Assembly: GCF_006152065.1 (NCBI RefSeq)
Contig: NZ_VDFW01000001.1
Location: 248,001 to 312,000 of the forward strand
Direction of reading: 5' to 3'
DNA from: Amycolatopsis alkalitolerans
GTDB lineage: Bacteria > Actinomycetota > Actinomycetes > Mycobacteriales > Pseudonocardiaceae
DNA length: 64,000 nucleotides
Part shown: positions 9,371 to 18,736 of the stretch, piece by piece
How positions within the stretch are numbered: position 1 is the stretch's first letter
How the letters are laid out: the number at the start of each line of letters is the position of its first letter
Notes under the pieces: model-generated
Seen by the model: the letters and a program-made list of their open reading frames with translations, nothing else
Databases searched by the model: none
Told to the model about the DNA's origin: nothing
Position numbers and translations under genes: made by a program

Positions 9371-9898
9371 GTGACGAACCCGTACGGCCATCCGCCAGGG
9401 CCCGGGGCTGTCGGACGGCGGCCCAGCGGCGTCACGGCGATTCTCGGCGGGCTGATCGCGCTCGTGCTCGCGGGGGTGCTGGGCTACCTGCCGGTGAAGG
9501 TGTTCATCGACTACGGCATCGATGATCTGCCGCGGAACACCAAGATCGTCCTCGGGCTGTACCTCGGTGCCGGGGCACTGCTGCTGGCCGGTGCCCTCGT
9601 CACGTTCTTCCGTACGGTCACCGGCGCCGTACTGCTGTTGCTCGGTGCGCTGGCGACGATCGGCGCCGTCGTCACCGAGCCCCTGTTGCTGTACCCGGGC
9701 TACTTCACGCAGTTCTTCGCGGCGGTGTTCCAGTTCGCGCCGGACCAGGCGTTCGTGCGGGTCGCCGCGACCGTGGGCGGGCCGGTCCTGCTGGTGCTCG
9801 CGTCGCTGCCGCGGACGTTCCGGTACCTGCGCCACCGGCCGAACGAGTACCCGAACGCCACCCGGCGCGCGGCCGGGTTCCACGAGACTGGTAGTTGA
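9371..9898 (+). CDS. Four-helix small membrane protein
   Basis: This 175-residue protein begins VTNPYGHPPGPG, a Pro-rich start, then has four hydrophobic helices (GVTAILGGLIALVLAGVLGY, IVLGLYLGAGALLLAGALV, AVLLLLGALATIGAVV and PVLLVLASLP). A basic tail ends it. I do not recognise a family. Its stop codon directly abuts the next gene (TGA then ATG), so the two are probably cotranscribed and related in topology. Confidence 0.7.
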   Translation: MTNPYGHPPGPGAVGRRPSGVTAILGGLIALVLAGVLGYLPVKVFIDYGIDDLPRNTKIVLGLYLGAGALLLAGALVTFFRTVTGAVLLLLGALATIGAVVTEPLLLYPGYFTQFFAAVFQFAPDQAFVRVAATVGGPVLLVLASLPRTFRYLRHRPNEYPNATRRAAGFHETGS

Positions 9899-10336
9899 AT
9901 GACCATGGACCATCAGCGATCGCGCGGCGGCGGTACCGGCATTCCCGCGGCGATACTGGCGCTGCTCGGCGGGGTCTTCCACCTCGTCGGTGTCGCCGGC
10001 GGAGCGGTACTGCTGGCCGGCGACGGCGCTCTCGGCCGCGCGCTGCTCACCTTCCTGCTGCATCTGGTGGTCGCCGCGACGCTGGTCACCGGCGGGGTGG
10101 GGCTGATCCTCGCCAAACCGTTCGGCCGGGCTTACACGATCGTCGGCGCGGCGCTGGCGTTGCTGCTGTATGTGTCGGTGCTGGTGCTGGCTTCGTTCGG
10201 GGTCTACTTCCTCGGGCTCGCCGACCGGACCCTGCCGATCGGCTACACGGCGCTGCTGTGTGTCCCGGCGACCGCGACGATCGTTCTGGCCAGCCTGCGG
10301 CCCACCGCGCGCTGGGTCACCAGCGGCTGGTCGTAG
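9899..10336 (+). CDS. Four-helix small membrane protein
   Basis: This 145-residue protein has a short hydrophilic start and four predicted membrane helices (AAILALLGGVFHLVGVAGGAV, ALLTFLLHLVVAATLVTGG, IVGAALALLLYVSVLVLASFG and TALLCVPATATIVLASL). It starts at the base after the previous stop, so translational coupling is likely. It has no recognisable domain. metB begins 10 bp downstream, so it may share the metB transcript. Confidence 0.7.
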   Translation: MTMDHQRSRGGGTGIPAAILALLGGVFHLVGVAGGAVLLAGDGALGRALLTFLLHLVVAATLVTGGVGLILAKPFGRAYTIVGAALALLLYVSVLVLASFGVYFLGLADRTLPIGYTALLCVPATATIVLASLRPTARWVTSGWS

Positions 10337-10345
10337 CCTGGGGGC

Positions 10346-11503
10346 ATGACGGACGATTCCTCCCGGTTCGGTTTCGAGACGCGTGCCATTCATGCTGGTC
10401 AGGAGCCCGATCCGCGAACCGGTGCGGTCATCGTGCCGATCTACCAGACCTCGACCTACGCGCAGGACGGCGTCGGCGGCACGCGTGAGGGTGATTACGA
10501 GTACTCGCGCACCGCGAACCCGACCCGCACCGCCCTGGAGCAGCAACTCGCCTCACTCGAAGGAGCCCGTCACGGGCTTGCGTTCGCGTCGGGCATGGCC
10601 GCGTCGGACGCGGTGCTGCGGACGACGCTGCGCCCAGGTGACCATCTCGTGCTCGGCAACGACGCGTACGGCGGCACGTTCCGGCTCATCGACAAGATCC
10701 TGACCGGGTGGGGCGTGAGCTACACCGTCGCGAACCTCGCGGATGCCGGCGCGGCGCGCGCCGCGGTCCGCCCGGAGACGAAGCTCATCTGGTGCGAGTC
10801 CCCGAGCAACCCGTTGCTGGGCATCGCGGACATCCCGGCGCTGGCCGGCGTCGCGCACGGCGCCGGTGCCCGGCTGGTCGTGGACAACACGTTCGCCACG
10901 CCGTACCTGCAGACGCCGCTCGCGCTCGGCGCCGACATCGTCGTGCACTCGACGACGAAGTACCTGGGCGGGCATTCCGACGTCGTCGGCGGAGCGGTGC
11001 TGACCAATGAGGACGAGCTGCGCGAGCAGCTGTTCTTCCTGCGCAACGGCGCCGGCGCGGTGCCCGGCGCCTTCGACGCGTGGCTCACGCTGCGGGGGAT
11101 CAAGACCCTCGCCGTCCGGATGGAGCGGCACTGCGAAAACGCGGAGCGGATCGCCGAGGCGCTGATCGCGCATCCGAAGGTCGCGCAGGTCTGCTACCCG
11201 GGGCTGCCCGGGCATCCGGGGCACGAGGTGGCCGTGAAGCAGATGCGGCGCTTCGGCGGGATGGTGTCGTTCCGCCATGCCGGCGGGGAGCAGGCGGCGC
11301 TGGACGCTTCGGCGCGGACGAAACTGTTCGTCCTGGCCGAGTCACTCGGCGGGATCGAATCGCTGATCGAGCACCCGGGCCGGATGACGCATGCGAGCGC
11401 GGCGGGTTCGATGCTGCAGGTCCCGGCCGACCTGGTGCGCCTGTCGGTCGGCATCGAGGACGCGCGGGACCTCGTCGCAGACCTGCTCGAAGCCCTGGGC
11501 TAA
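10346..11503 (+). CDS. metB: Cystathionine gamma-synthase / gamma-lyase
   Basis: This 385-residue Cys/Met-metabolism PLP enzyme corresponds to M. tuberculosis MetB (Rv1079). The PLP lysine is K205 in HSTTKYLGGHSDVVGG. The N-terminal motif GFETRAIHAGQEPDPRTGAV and the substrate-binding tyrosine/arginine region (YEYSRTANPTR) are present. It either makes cystathionine from acyl-homoserine or cleaves it in reverse transsulfuration; sequence alone does not decide. Near cbs, it would link methionine and cysteine pools and so feed mycothiol synthesis. Its last four bases overlap the convergent small gene. Confidence 0.92.
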   Translation: MTDDSSRFGFETRAIHAGQEPDPRTGAVIVPIYQTSTYAQDGVGGTREGDYEYSRTANPTRTALEQQLASLEGARHGLAFASGMAASDAVLRTTLRPGDHLVLGNDAYGGTFRLIDKILTGWGVSYTVANLADAGAARAAVRPETKLIWCESPSNPLLGIADIPALAGVAHGAGARLVVDNTFATPYLQTPLALGADIVVHSTTKYLGGHSDVVGGAVLTNEDELREQLFFLRNGAGAVPGAFDAWLTLRGIKTLAVRMERHCENAERIAEALIAHPKVAQVCYPGLPGHPGHEVAVKQMRRFGGMVSFRHAGGEQAALDASARTKLFVLAESLGGIESLIEHPGRMTHASAAGSMLQVPADLVRLSVGIEDARDLVADLLEALG

Positions 11504-11781
11504 GGCCGGTAGTTGTTGTACTCGGCCGTCTGGCCGGAAGAATGCGCCGGGGTGGTCTGGAGCTGGTTGACCTGGCTGCCGTCCACGCAGCCGCCGACGA
11601 GTTCGATGCGGTTGTCATGGCGGATGTACTGCGCCGGGTCACCACAGGTGGCGCGGTCGACGGTGTAGAACGCGGCGCCCGTCAGCGCCAGTGCCGAGGT
11701 GATCGCCGCGACCAGAGGCAGCGCCCCGGCCGAACGACCGGCGCGGCGGGTGCTGCCGTCCACTTCGTTCCGCCTTCGCAT
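11500..11781 (-). CDS. Small exported or membrane-anchored protein
   Basis: This 93-residue protein has a basic N-terminus (MRRRNEVDGSTRRAGR), one hydrophobic segment (ALPLVAAITSALALTGAAFY) and a short extracytoplasmic tail with two cysteines (RATCGDP, GGCVDG) that could form a disulfide. The ATG at 11781 is preceded by GGGAG at good spacing; a longer frame exists but lacks this. It overlaps metB by four bases at the 3' ends. Family and function are unknown. Confidence 0.65.
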   Translation of the reverse strand: MRRRNEVDGSTRRAGRSAGALPLVAAITSALALTGAAFYTVDRATCGDPAQYIRHDNRIELVGGCVDGSQVNQLQTTPAHSSGQTAEYNNYRP

Positions 11782-11858
11782 CGTTACTCCCTGATTCCCG
11801 TCCCGGCCGGCTCCAGGGTACCTAAACCGCACGAACCGCCGGTGGCATGATCCCGGTT

Positions 11859-13076
11859 ATGCGATTGGTGACCCTGGACCGGATCAACGAGGCGCGCCGG
11901 CTCCTCGAGGGGATCGTCCGTGTCACCCCGATGGAACACGCACGGGATCTGGAAAAGGTTCACGCCGGCCCGGTGCATTTGAAATGCGAGAACCTGCAAC
12001 GCACGGGGTCGTTCAAGATCCGCGGCGCCTACACCCGGATGCACGGGCTCAGCCAGGAAGAGCGCGGCTGCGGGGTGGTCGCCGCGAGTGCCGGGAATCA
12101 CGCGCAGGGGGTGGCGCTCGCCGCCTCGCTGCTGGGGATCTCCTCGACGGTGTTCATGCCGGTGCCCGCGCCGCTGCCGAAGCTGGCCGCCACGCGCGGG
12201 TACGGCGCCGACGTCCGCCTGCACGGCGCGGTGTTCGACGAGACGCTCGCCGAGGCGATCTCGTTCGCCGAGCACACGGGTGCGGTGTTCATCCACCCGT
12301 TCGACCACGAGGACGTGATCGCCGGGCAGGGTACGGCCGGGCTCGAGATCCTCGAACAGGTGCCGGACGCCGCGACCGTCCTGGTGCCGACCGGCGGTGG
12401 CGGGCTCGTGTCCGGGATCGCGAGTGCGGTGAAGGCGCTGCGCCCGGGCATCCGGATCGTCGCCGTGCAGGCCGAGGGCGCGGCCGCGTTCCCGCCCTCG
12501 CTCGCCGCCGGGAAACCGGTGCGGTTGCGCCAAACGCACACGATGGCCGACGGGATCGCGGTCGGCGAGCCCGGCGCGCTCACGTTCGAGCATGTGAAAT
12601 CCCTGGTCGACGACGTGGTGACGGTTTCGGAGGAGTCGCTGTCCCGCGCCGTCCTGCTGTGCCTGGAGCGGCGGAAGCTCGTGGTCGAACCGGCCGGAGC
12701 GGCGGCGGTCGCGGCATTGCTGCAGTACCCGGGAGAGTTCGCCGGCCCGATCGTCGGGATCCTCTCCGGCGGTAACGTCGATCCGTTGCTGCTGCTGCAG
12801 ATCATCCAGCACGGGATGACCGCGGGCGGGCGCTATCTCGCGCTCCGGCTGAAGGTGCCGGACCGGCCAGGGGTGCTCGCGTCGGTGCTGTCGCGGGTCA
12901 GCGAACTGGGCGCGAACGTGCTGGACGTGGAACATTCACGGGTCGCCGGTACGCTCGCGCTCGGTGAGGTCGAGGTCGCGCTGAACCTGGAGACCCGGGG
13001 GCCGGAGCACTGCACCGAGGTCACCGACGAACTCCAGCGGCTCGTACGCGAGCACGGCTTTGCCAAGTCGACCTAA
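11859..13076 (+). CDS. ilvA: Threonine ammonia-lyase (with ACT domain)
   Basis: This 405-residue PLP enzyme deaminates threonine to 2-oxobutanoate. The PLP lysine is K53 in GSFKIRGA, and the glycine loop is SAGNHAQG followed by PTGGGGL. The final 75 residues form a single ACT domain (ALRLKVPDRPGVLASVLSRVSELGANVLDVEHSR). One ACT domain rather than the regulatory pair of large IlvA enzymes is typical of the roughly 400-residue form. An upstream in-frame ATG (11847) is possible; I chose 11859 because MRLVTLDRI matches the family start. The Lrp/AsnC gene follows. Confidence 0.9.
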   Translation: MRLVTLDRINEARRLLEGIVRVTPMEHARDLEKVHAGPVHLKCENLQRTGSFKIRGAYTRMHGLSQEERGCGVVAASAGNHAQGVALAASLLGISSTVFMPVPAPLPKLAATRGYGADVRLHGAVFDETLAEAISFAEHTGAVFIHPFDHEDVIAGQGTAGLEILEQVPDAATVLVPTGGGGLVSGIASAVKALRPGIRIVAVQAEGAAAFPPSLAAGKPVRLRQTHTMADGIAVGEPGALTFEHVKSLVDDVVTVSEESLSRAVLLCLERRKLVVEPAGAAAVAALLQYPGEFAGPIVGILSGGNVDPLLLLQIIQHGMTAGGRYLALRLKVPDRPGVLASVLSRVSELGANVLDVEHSRVAGTLALGEVEVALNLETRGPEHCTEVTDELQRLVREHGFAKST

Positions 13077-13177
13077 AGTAGGCAGAGCTGATCAACCGGC
13101 AGCCGGCCAACAATTCGCCGATCGCCGTGACGGTGGTCGGCTTGGCAAACATCGACACAGCTAGGACGGGGGCGAAC

Positions 13178-13654
13178 GTGGACGCACTCGATGCGAAGCT
13201 CCTGCTCCTGCTGACCGACGCGCCACGGCTAGGCGTGCTGGAATGCGCCCGGCGGCTCGGCGTCGCGCGCGGCACCATCCAGTCGCGGATGGACCGGCTC
13301 ACCGAGCAGGGCGTGCTCGATGGGTTCCCGCCGCGGGTCGATCTGGCCGCGATCGGCTACGGGCTCACCGCGTTCGCCGTCATCGAGATCGCGCAGGGCA
13401 GCCGCACGGAGGTCGCCGCCGGGCTCGCCGCGATCGACCAGGTCTGCGAGGCGCACGCGACGACCGGGCAGGGCGATCTGTTCGTGCGGATGGTCGCGCG
13501 TGACCACGAGGACCTGCAGCGGGTGATCGACCGGATCGTGGCGCTGCCGGGCGTGCGCCGGAGCAACACCTCGCTCGCCCTGACCACGCCGATCCCCTCG
13601 CGCGTGCGCCCGTTGCTGGAGCGGATCGCTTACGACGAAACGAATTCCAGGTAG
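13178..13654 (+). CDS. Lrp/AsnC family transcriptional regulator
   Basis: This 158-residue protein has an N-terminal winged helix-turn-helix (LDAKLLLLLTDAPRLGVLECARRLGVARGTIQSRMDRL, about 2-45) and a C-terminal RAM ligand domain (YGLTAFAVIEIAQG ... LPGVRRSNTSLALTTPI). I chose the GTG at 13178, with a GGACGGGGG site ahead, because the helix begins right after it; earlier in-frame codons add residues without homology. Such regulators sense amino acids, and its place just downstream of ilvA suggests a role in that locus. Its 3' end overlaps the remnant gene on the other strand. Confidence 0.88.
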   Translation: MDALDAKLLLLLTDAPRLGVLECARRLGVARGTIQSRMDRLTEQGVLDGFPPRVDLAAIGYGLTAFAVIEIAQGSRTEVAAGLAAIDQVCEAHATTGQGDLFVRMVARDHEDLQRVIDRIVALPGVRRSNTSLALTTPIPSRVRPLLERIAYDETNSR

Positions 13655-14146
13655 CGCTTGGCCGAGCGCTGCACGATCTCGTGACCGCCGGCGGGGATGA
13701 CCGCGTCCCACCACGCGCCGTAGATCGCGTCGAACCGGTAGCCCGCAAGAATTTCCGCGGCGCGGCGGACGACCGGTGGCGACGAATTTCCGGTCGGGGA
13801 TGACCTGCATGATGTCGCCGGACAGCAGGGCGCCGTCGCCTTCCGGCCAGTGCAGCACCGTGCCGCCCGCGAAGTGCACGCCGAGATTGATCAGCCTGAG
13901 GTCCTCCGCGACCTGTTTCGTCTCGCCGCTCCACCACTCGACGGCCGGGTCGGGGTGGCCGAGCCACTCGCGATCCTTCTCGTGCAGGTACACCGGCACA
14001 TCGAAGGTGCGGGCCCATTCGACGACCGTCGTGTAGTAGTGCGGATGGCTGATCGCGATACCGGCGATCCCGCCGAGTGCGGTGATCTCGGCGACCAGCG
14101 CATCGTCCAGATACGCCACGCAGTCCCACAGGAAGTTGCGGGCTCA
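13630..14146 (-). pseudogene. MBL-fold metallo-hydrolase remnant
   Basis: Reading leftward from about 14146, one frame gives NFLWDCVAYLDD, then GIAGIAISHPHYYTTVVEWA, LHEKDREWLGHPD and LLSGDIMQVIPDRKFV, which is clear metallo-beta-lactamase-fold sequence. At about 13785 the match stops and resumes in another frame as VVRRAAEILAGYRFDAIYGAWWD to the stop at 13630. A segment of perhaps ten to twenty codons is lost with a frameshift. The N-terminal part, normally some 60 residues before NFLWDC, is also absent and no start exists. It is therefore a decayed gene, wedged between the AsnC gene and greA. Confidence 0.8.
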
Positions 14147-14171
14147 CGAGAACCTAGCCCCGGGTGACGGA

Positions 14172-14191
14172 CCTTCGCCAGCACGCGAAGG
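14172..14191 (-). terminator. Weak hairpin downstream of greA
   Basis: CCTTCGC (14172-14178) pairs with GCGAAGG (14185-14191) with a 6-base loop just past the greA stop. There is no T-run, so the assignment is tentative. Confidence 0.4.
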
Positions 14192-14203
14192 CCCGCCCGC
14201 CGG

Positions 14204-14692
14204 TCAGCCGGTGTAGGGAACGGCCTTGACGAGCTTCACCTTCTGCCTGGTGCCGTTGGGCAGGTCGTACTCACGCGACTCGCCCTCCTTGGCGCCGAGC
14301 AGTGCCTTGCCCAGCGGCGACTCGGGGGAGTAGACGTCGAGTTCGCCCTCGGCGCCCTCCTCGCGAGTGGCGAGCAGGAACTTCTCGTCTTCGTCGTCAC
14401 CTTCGTAACGGACGGTGAGGATCTTGCCCGGTTCCGCGATGCCGTCGTTCGCGGGCGCCTCGCCGACCTTCGCACTGCGAAGCAGTTCTTGCAGGTGGCG
14501 GATACGGGCTTCCGCCTGGCCCTGCTCCTCACGGGCGGCGTGGTAGCCCCCGTTCTCCTTGAGGTCGCCCTCTTCCCTGCTGTCGTTGATCCGCGCGGCG
14601 ATGACCGGACGATTCTCGATCAGTTCGTCGAGTTCGTGCTTGAGCCTGTCGAAGGCTTCCTGTGTCAGCCAGGTCACCTGGGTGTCGCTCAC
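14204..14692 (-). CDS. greA: Transcription elongation factor GreA
   Basis: This 162-residue protein rescues backtracked RNA polymerase by stimulating transcript cleavage. The N-terminal coiled coil ([50 protein letters not shown]) carries the acidic tip residues D and E in the REEGDLKEN loop. The C-terminal FKBP-like domain has [15 protein letters not shown] place the start at the GTG at 14692, nine bases after GAGGAG; the ATG at 14701 abuts that ribosome site and is unlikely. Length then matches GreA. It corresponds to Rv1080c in the conserved block. Confidence 0.94.
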   Translation of the reverse strand: MSDTQVTWLTQEAFDRLKHELDELIENRPVIAARINDSREEGDLKENGGYHAAREEQGQAEARIRHLQELLRSAKVGEAPANDGIAEPGKILTVRYEGDDEDEKFLLATREEGAEGELDVYSPESPLGKALLGAKEGESREYDLPNGTRQKVKLVKAVPYTG

Positions 14693-14781
14693 GGTCACCA
14701 TCTCCTCGTCGTGCCTGCCGGACATGGGTATACATGCCGGCGTCCTCACCGAACCGCGCCCGGTGAGGCTCGTGATAAAGG

Positions 14782-14805
14782 AAAAACACGGCCCGTTGGG
14801 CCGTG
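14782..14805 (-). terminator. Terminator of the DUF4307 gene
   Basis: On the minus strand an 8-bp stem CACGGCCC/GGGCCGTG with a 3-base loop (14787-14805) is followed by five T residues (14782-14786). It separates the DUF4307 transcript from greA. Confidence 0.8.
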
Positions 14806-14897
14806 CCGGTAGACCAGGATAGCACGTGGGGCGCCGTCAAGACCGCCCGATTTCGCCCCAGCTGCGACGTTGGGCGCGCGATTCACCCCGTTGGCCG

Positions 14898-15317
14898 CTA
14901 GCTACTTGACAAATATGTTGGTACCTCGTAAGAGCATCCGAACACGTCTGCGGTAACCGGGCGATCGATGCTTTGCACGACCGTTGTCTGCCGGCTGTGG
15001 TTGTCCCCGGCCGGGATGTAGACCTCCTTGCGGCCACTCTCCGCGCCGGAGTTGTCACGGAGGCGGACGATGCAGACCCCGGGCTTCGACGGGTCGTCAC
15101 GGGTCACGTTGATCGTGACCGACATGGCGTTGCCGGGTTGCGCCGCGAAGGACACGCGTTCGGCGCTGATGGGCGCGGGCCCGAGGTTGACGTAGGCGAC
15201 CCAGGCGACGATTCCGCCTGCGACCAGTGCCACGGCGGCGAACAGCCGCCGCCGCCACCGGGCGGGCGGCCGGCCGCCCGTGCCGTACCGCCCCTCGGGC
15301 AGCGCACGCGTGGTCAA
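14898..15317 (-). CDS. DUF4307 membrane protein (Rv1081c-like)
   Basis: This 139-residue protein has a basic N-terminus (LPEGRYG ... RWRRR), a membrane helix ([22 protein letters not shown]) and an exported beta-rich domain with two cysteines ([20 protein letters not shown]), the layout of DUF4307. The start is a TTG at 15317, chosen because AGGAGG lies seven bases upstream and the LTTRALPEG start follows; there is no ATG or GTG as well placed. It is divergent from mca, as Rv1081c is from mca in mycobacteria. Function unknown. Confidence 0.8.
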   Translation of the reverse strand: MTTRALPEGRYGTGGRPPARWRRRLFAAVALVAGGIVAWVAYVNLGPAPISAERVSFAAQPGNAMSVTINVTRDDPSKPGVCIVRLRDNSGAESGRKEVYIPAGDNHSRQTTVVQSIDRPVTADVFGCSYEVPTYLSSS

Positions 15318-15422
15318 ACCCGGGCCTCCTGCTCTGTCCTGTCGTACCCCCGGGGACAATGGAGGTACGGACCGAGTATCCGTCAGGCTCGGAATAGTGG
15401 TGCAGAAGGGGTCGTTGGACGC

Positions 15423-16334
15423 ATGGTGGAAGCTGACGAGCGGGGTTCCGAGGCGGATTCGCGCCTGCGCCTGATGGCGGTGCACGCCCATCCGGACGAC
15501 GAGTCGAGCAAGGGTGCCGCGACGATGGCCAAGTACGTGGCCGAAGGCGCCGAGGTGATGGTGGTCAGTTGCACCGGCGGGGAGGCCGGGAGCGTGCTCA
15601 ACCCGGCGATGGACGTGCCCGGGGTGCGCGAGAACATGACGCGGATCCGGCGCGAGGAGATGGCGAAGGCGGCCGAGATTCTCGGGGTCGAGCATCACTG
15701 GCTGGGCTTCGTCGACTCGGGTCTTCCCGAGGGTGACCCGCGCCCGCCGCTGCCGGAGGGCTGCTTCGCGATGGTGCCGATCGAGGAGCCGGTGGCCGAG
15801 CTGGTCCAGGTGATGCGGCGGTTCCGGCCGCACGTGGTGCTGACCTACGACGAGAACGGCGGTTACCCCCACCCGGATCACATCCGCACCCACGAGGTGT
15901 CGGTCGCGGCCTTCGACGCGGTCGCCGAACCGGACCGGTTCCCCGAGGCGGGCGAGCCGTGGCAGCCGCTGAAGCTGTACTACCTGCACGGGTTCTCCCG
16001 GCAGCGCATGCAACTGTTCCACGACGCGCTGACCGAGGCCGGGTTGGAATCCCCGTACACCGAGTGGCTCCAGAAGTGGGACCCGGACCGCGCGGACATC
16101 ATGGAGCGGGTCACCACCCGGATCGACTGCGCGGACTACTTCAAGATCCGTGACGAGGCGCTCAAGGCGCACGCCACGCAGATCGACCCGACCAGCCGCT
16201 GGTTCGCCGTGCCGCTGGAGATGCAGCGGCGGATCTGGCCGACGGAGGAGTACGAACTGGTCCGCTCGCTTGTGGACAGCACCCTGCCGGAGGACGATCT
16301 GTTCGCAGGGGTACGTGAGAAGGTGACCACATGA
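15423..16334 (+). CDS. mca: Mycothiol S-conjugate amidase
   Basis: This 303-residue zinc amidase of the LmbE/PIG-L fold cleaves mycothiol S-conjugates into a mercapturic acid and glucosaminyl-inositol for detoxification. Zinc motifs are HAHPDDESS near the N-terminus and GGYPHPDH near residue 145. [17 protein letters not shown] and the C-terminal WPTEEYEL segment match mycobacterial Mca (Rv1082), which distinguishes it from the deacetylase MshB. The ATG at 15423 gives about 17 residues before [11 protein letters not shown]; the family start is close to here. The stop overlaps the next ATG by four bases. Confidence 0.95.
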   Translation: MVEADERGSEADSRLRLMAVHAHPDDESSKGAATMAKYVAEGAEVMVVSCTGGEAGSVLNPAMDVPGVRENMTRIRREEMAKAAEILGVEHHWLGFVDSGLPEGDPRPPLPEGCFAMVPIEEPVAELVQVMRRFRPHVVLTYDENGGYPHPDHIRTHEVSVAAFDAVAEPDRFPEAGEPWQPLKLYYLHGFSRQRMQLFHDALTEAGLESPYTEWLQKWDPDRADIMERVTTRIDCADYFKIRDEALKAHATQIDPTSRWFAVPLEMQRRIWPTEEYELVRSLVDSTLPEDDLFAGVREKVTT

Positions 16335-16618
16335 GTTTCGTGTTGCCAGGGGTGAGCCCGGTCGAGACGACCGCGCTGGTCCTGGTACAGCAGCCCGACA
16401 GTGGCGACAACGGCGGCCAGGGCCAGGACTTCGGCAAGTCCTCGCCGGTCGGCTTCCTGCTGTTGCTGGTGTTCCTGATCGCCGTGGTGTTCCTGGTGCG
16501 GTCGATGACCAAGCACCTCAAGCGGGTGCCGAAGACCTTCGACGAGGAAGAGGCCGAGGCCGGGCAGGCTGAACAGGCCGAGCGGGAGAAGGAACCGGAG
16601 AAGACCGAAAGTTCGTGA
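16331..16618 (+). CDS. Small membrane protein coupled to mca (Rv1083-like)
   Basis: This 95-residue protein has an extracytoplasmic N-terminus rich in Gln/Asp/Gly, one membrane helix ([21 protein letters not shown]) and a cytoplasmic tail of Glu/Lys/Ala ([22 protein letters not shown]). It begins at an ATGA overlap with mca and occupies the place of Rv1083, so it is probably translated with mca. Function unknown. Confidence 0.78.
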   Translation: MSFVLPGVSPVETTALVLVQQPDSGDNGGQGQDFGKSSPVGFLLLLVFLIAVVFLVRSMTKHLKRVPKTFDEEEAEAGQAEQAEREKEPEKTESS

Positions 16619-16645
16619 CGGCTCGCGGCGTGTCACCCTGGGGGC

Positions 16646-18649
16646 ATGGCCAACCGACTCGCCACCGCCACGAGCCCGTACCTCCTGCAACACGCCGGGA
16701 ACCCGGTGGCCTGGTGGCCGTGGAGCGCCGATGCGCTCGCCGAGGCCCGCCGCCGGGATGTCCCGATCCTGCTTTCGGTGGGTTACGCCGCGTGTCACTG
16801 GTGCCACGTGATGGCACACGAATCGTTCGAGGACGCCGACACCGCCCGGCTGATGAACGAGAACTTCGTGAACATCAAGGTGGACCGCGAAGAACGTCCC
16901 GATATCGACGCCGTCTACATGACCGCCACCCAGGCGATGAGCGGCCAGGGTGGCTGGCCGATGACCTGCTTCCTGACCCCGGAGGGCGAGCCGTTCCACT
17001 GCGGCACCTACTACCCGCCGCAGCCGCGCCCGGGCATGCCGTCGTTCCAGCAGCTGCTCTTCGCGGTCGCGCAGGCCTGGCGGGAGCGTCGCGAGGAGCT
17101 GCGGGAGGGCGCGGGCCGGATCGTTGAGCAGCTGGCGCGGCAGGCCGGGCCGCTGCCGGAAGCCGCGGTCGACGAGCGAGTGCTCACGGGCGCGGTGGAG
17201 AAGCTGGCCGCGGACGCGGATCGGGCCCGGGGCGGATTCGGTGGCGCGCCGAAGTTCCCGCCGTCGATGGTGCTGGAGTTCCTGCTGCGCCACCACGAAC
17301 GCACGGGTTCCGCAGCGGCTCTGTCCTTAGTGGACGAATGCGCGGCGGCGATGGCCGGCGGCGGGATGTACGACCAGCTGGCCGGTGGTTTCGCCCGGTA
17401 CTCGGTCGACGCGGACTGGGTGGTCCCGCATTTCGAAAAGATGTTGTACGACAACGCTTTGCTGCTCCGGGTGTACGCGCATCTGGCGCGGGTGACGGGT
17501 TCGGCGCGGGCGCTGGCGGTGGCGAGGGAAACCGGCGAGTTCATCCTGGACCAGCTCGGCACGGAGGAAGGCGGGTTCGCGGCGTCGCTCGACGCCGACA
17601 CGCTCGGCGAAGAAGGGTTGACCTACGTCTGGACCCCCGGCGAGCTCCAGGAGGTTCTCGGCGAGGAAGGCCAGTGGGCGGCACAGGTGTTCGGGGTGAC
17701 CGAGCTCGGCACCTTCGAGCGCGGCCGGTCCGTGTTGCAGCTGCGCCGCGAGCCGGATGACCCGGCGCGGTTCGAGCGAGTGCGTGCGGCCCTGCTCTCC
17801 GTGCGCGACCGGCGCCCCCAGCCGGGACGCGACGACAAGGTGATCGCCGCGTGGAACGGTCTCGCGATCACGGCCTTGTGCGAGGCGGGTGTCGCGCTGA
17901 ACGAGCCGCGCTGGATCGAGGCCGCGGACCGGGCCGCTGTCGCGATCTCGGACATCCATTGGGTGGACGGCCGGTTGCGGCGCAGTTCGCGGCATGGCCA
18001 GGTGAGCGAGGCGGCGGGTGTCCTGGAGGACTACGCGTGCTTCGCCGACGGGTTGCTGGCCCTGCACCAGGCGACCGGCGACCCGCGCTGGCTCGAGGAC
18101 GCGACGAGGCTGCTCGACATCGCGCTGGAACGCTTCGCCGCCGGTGACGCGCCCGGTGCCTACCACGACACGGCCGACGACGCGGAAACGTTGGTGCAGC
18201 GTCCTTCCGATCCGGCCGACAACGCCAGCCCGTCTGGTGCGTCGGCGCTCGCGAACGCCCTGGTCACCGCTTCGGTGCTGGCCGGCTCCGAACGCGCGGC
18301 GGCCTATCGCGACGCGGCGGAGCAGGCGTTGAGCCGCGCCGGGCAGCTGATCACGAAGGTGCCGAGGTTCGCGGGCCACTGGCTTTCGGCCGCCGAGGCG
18401 CTGGCCGCCGGTCCCGTGCAGGTCGCCGTGGTCGGCCTCGACCCGGAGGCGTGGTCGGAGCTGCGGACCACGGCCGCGCAGCTCGTGCACGGCGGTGGTG
18501 TCGTGCTGGCGGGCCTGCCGGACAGCGCGCCACTGCTGGCCGAGCGCCCGCTCGTCGACGGTGCGGCGGCGGCCTACGTATGCCACGGGTATGTCTGCGA
18601 CCGGCCGGTGACCTCGGCGGACGCGCTCGAAGCCGCACTCGCGCGCTGA
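16646..18649 (+). CDS. Thioredoxin-fold DUF255 protein (YyaL/Rv1084-like)
   Basis: This 667-residue protein has an N-terminal thioredoxin-like domain (about 1-165) with the CxxC motif in AACHWCHVMAHESFED, followed by an alpha/alpha-barrel glycosidase-like region (about 180-600), as in the YyaL/spermatogenesis-associated protein 20 family. The family starts with NRLATATSPYLLQHAGNPVAWW, seen here. Its function is unknown; a redox or sugar-related role is speculative. It contains one TTA leucine codon (17327). It lies 27 bp after the mca partner gene and matches Rv1084. Confidence 0.9.
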   Translation: MANRLATATSPYLLQHAGNPVAWWPWSADALAEARRRDVPILLSVGYAACHWCHVMAHESFEDADTARLMNENFVNIKVDREERPDIDAVYMTATQAMSGQGGWPMTCFLTPEGEPFHCGTYYPPQPRPGMPSFQQLLFAVAQAWRERREELREGAGRIVEQLARQAGPLPEAAVDERVLTGAVEKLAADADRARGGFGGAPKFPPSMVLEFLLRHHERTGSAAALSLVDECAAAMAGGGMYDQLAGGFARYSVDADWVVPHFEKMLYDNALLLRVYAHLARVTGSARALAVARETGEFILDQLGTEEGGFAASLDADTLGEEGLTYVWTPGELQEVLGEEGQWAAQVFGVTELGTFERGRSVLQLRREPDDPARFERVRAALLSVRDRRPQPGRDDKVIAAWNGLAITALCEAGVALNEPRWIEAADRAAVAISDIHWVDGRLRRSSRHGQVSEAAGVLEDYACFADGLLALHQATGDPRWLEDATRLLDIALERFAAGDAPGAYHDTADDAETLVQRPSDPADNASPSGASALANALVTASVLAGSERAAAYRDAAEQALSRAGQLITKVPRFAGHWLSAAEALAAGPVQVAVVGLDPEAWSELRTTAAQLVHGGGVVLAGLPDSAPLLAERPLVDGAAAAYVCHGYVCDRPVTSADALEAALAR

Positions 18650-18709
18650 GTTTCGCCCTCGGCAAACAGCCTCGTGCTCGCCGCCGGTCCGGCGTAGCGT
18701 CTGTAGCGT

Positions 18710-18724
18710 TGTAATCATGTAATC
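18710..18724 (+). promoter_or_regulatory. Direct repeat TGTAATC in the leader of the next gene
   Basis: TGTAATC-A-TGTAATC, a tandem 7-mer with an 8-base period, lies directly upstream of the CGGAGG ribosome site. It could be an operator or part of the -10 region. Confidence 0.35.
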
Positions 18725-18736
18725 GCGGAGGTTGTG

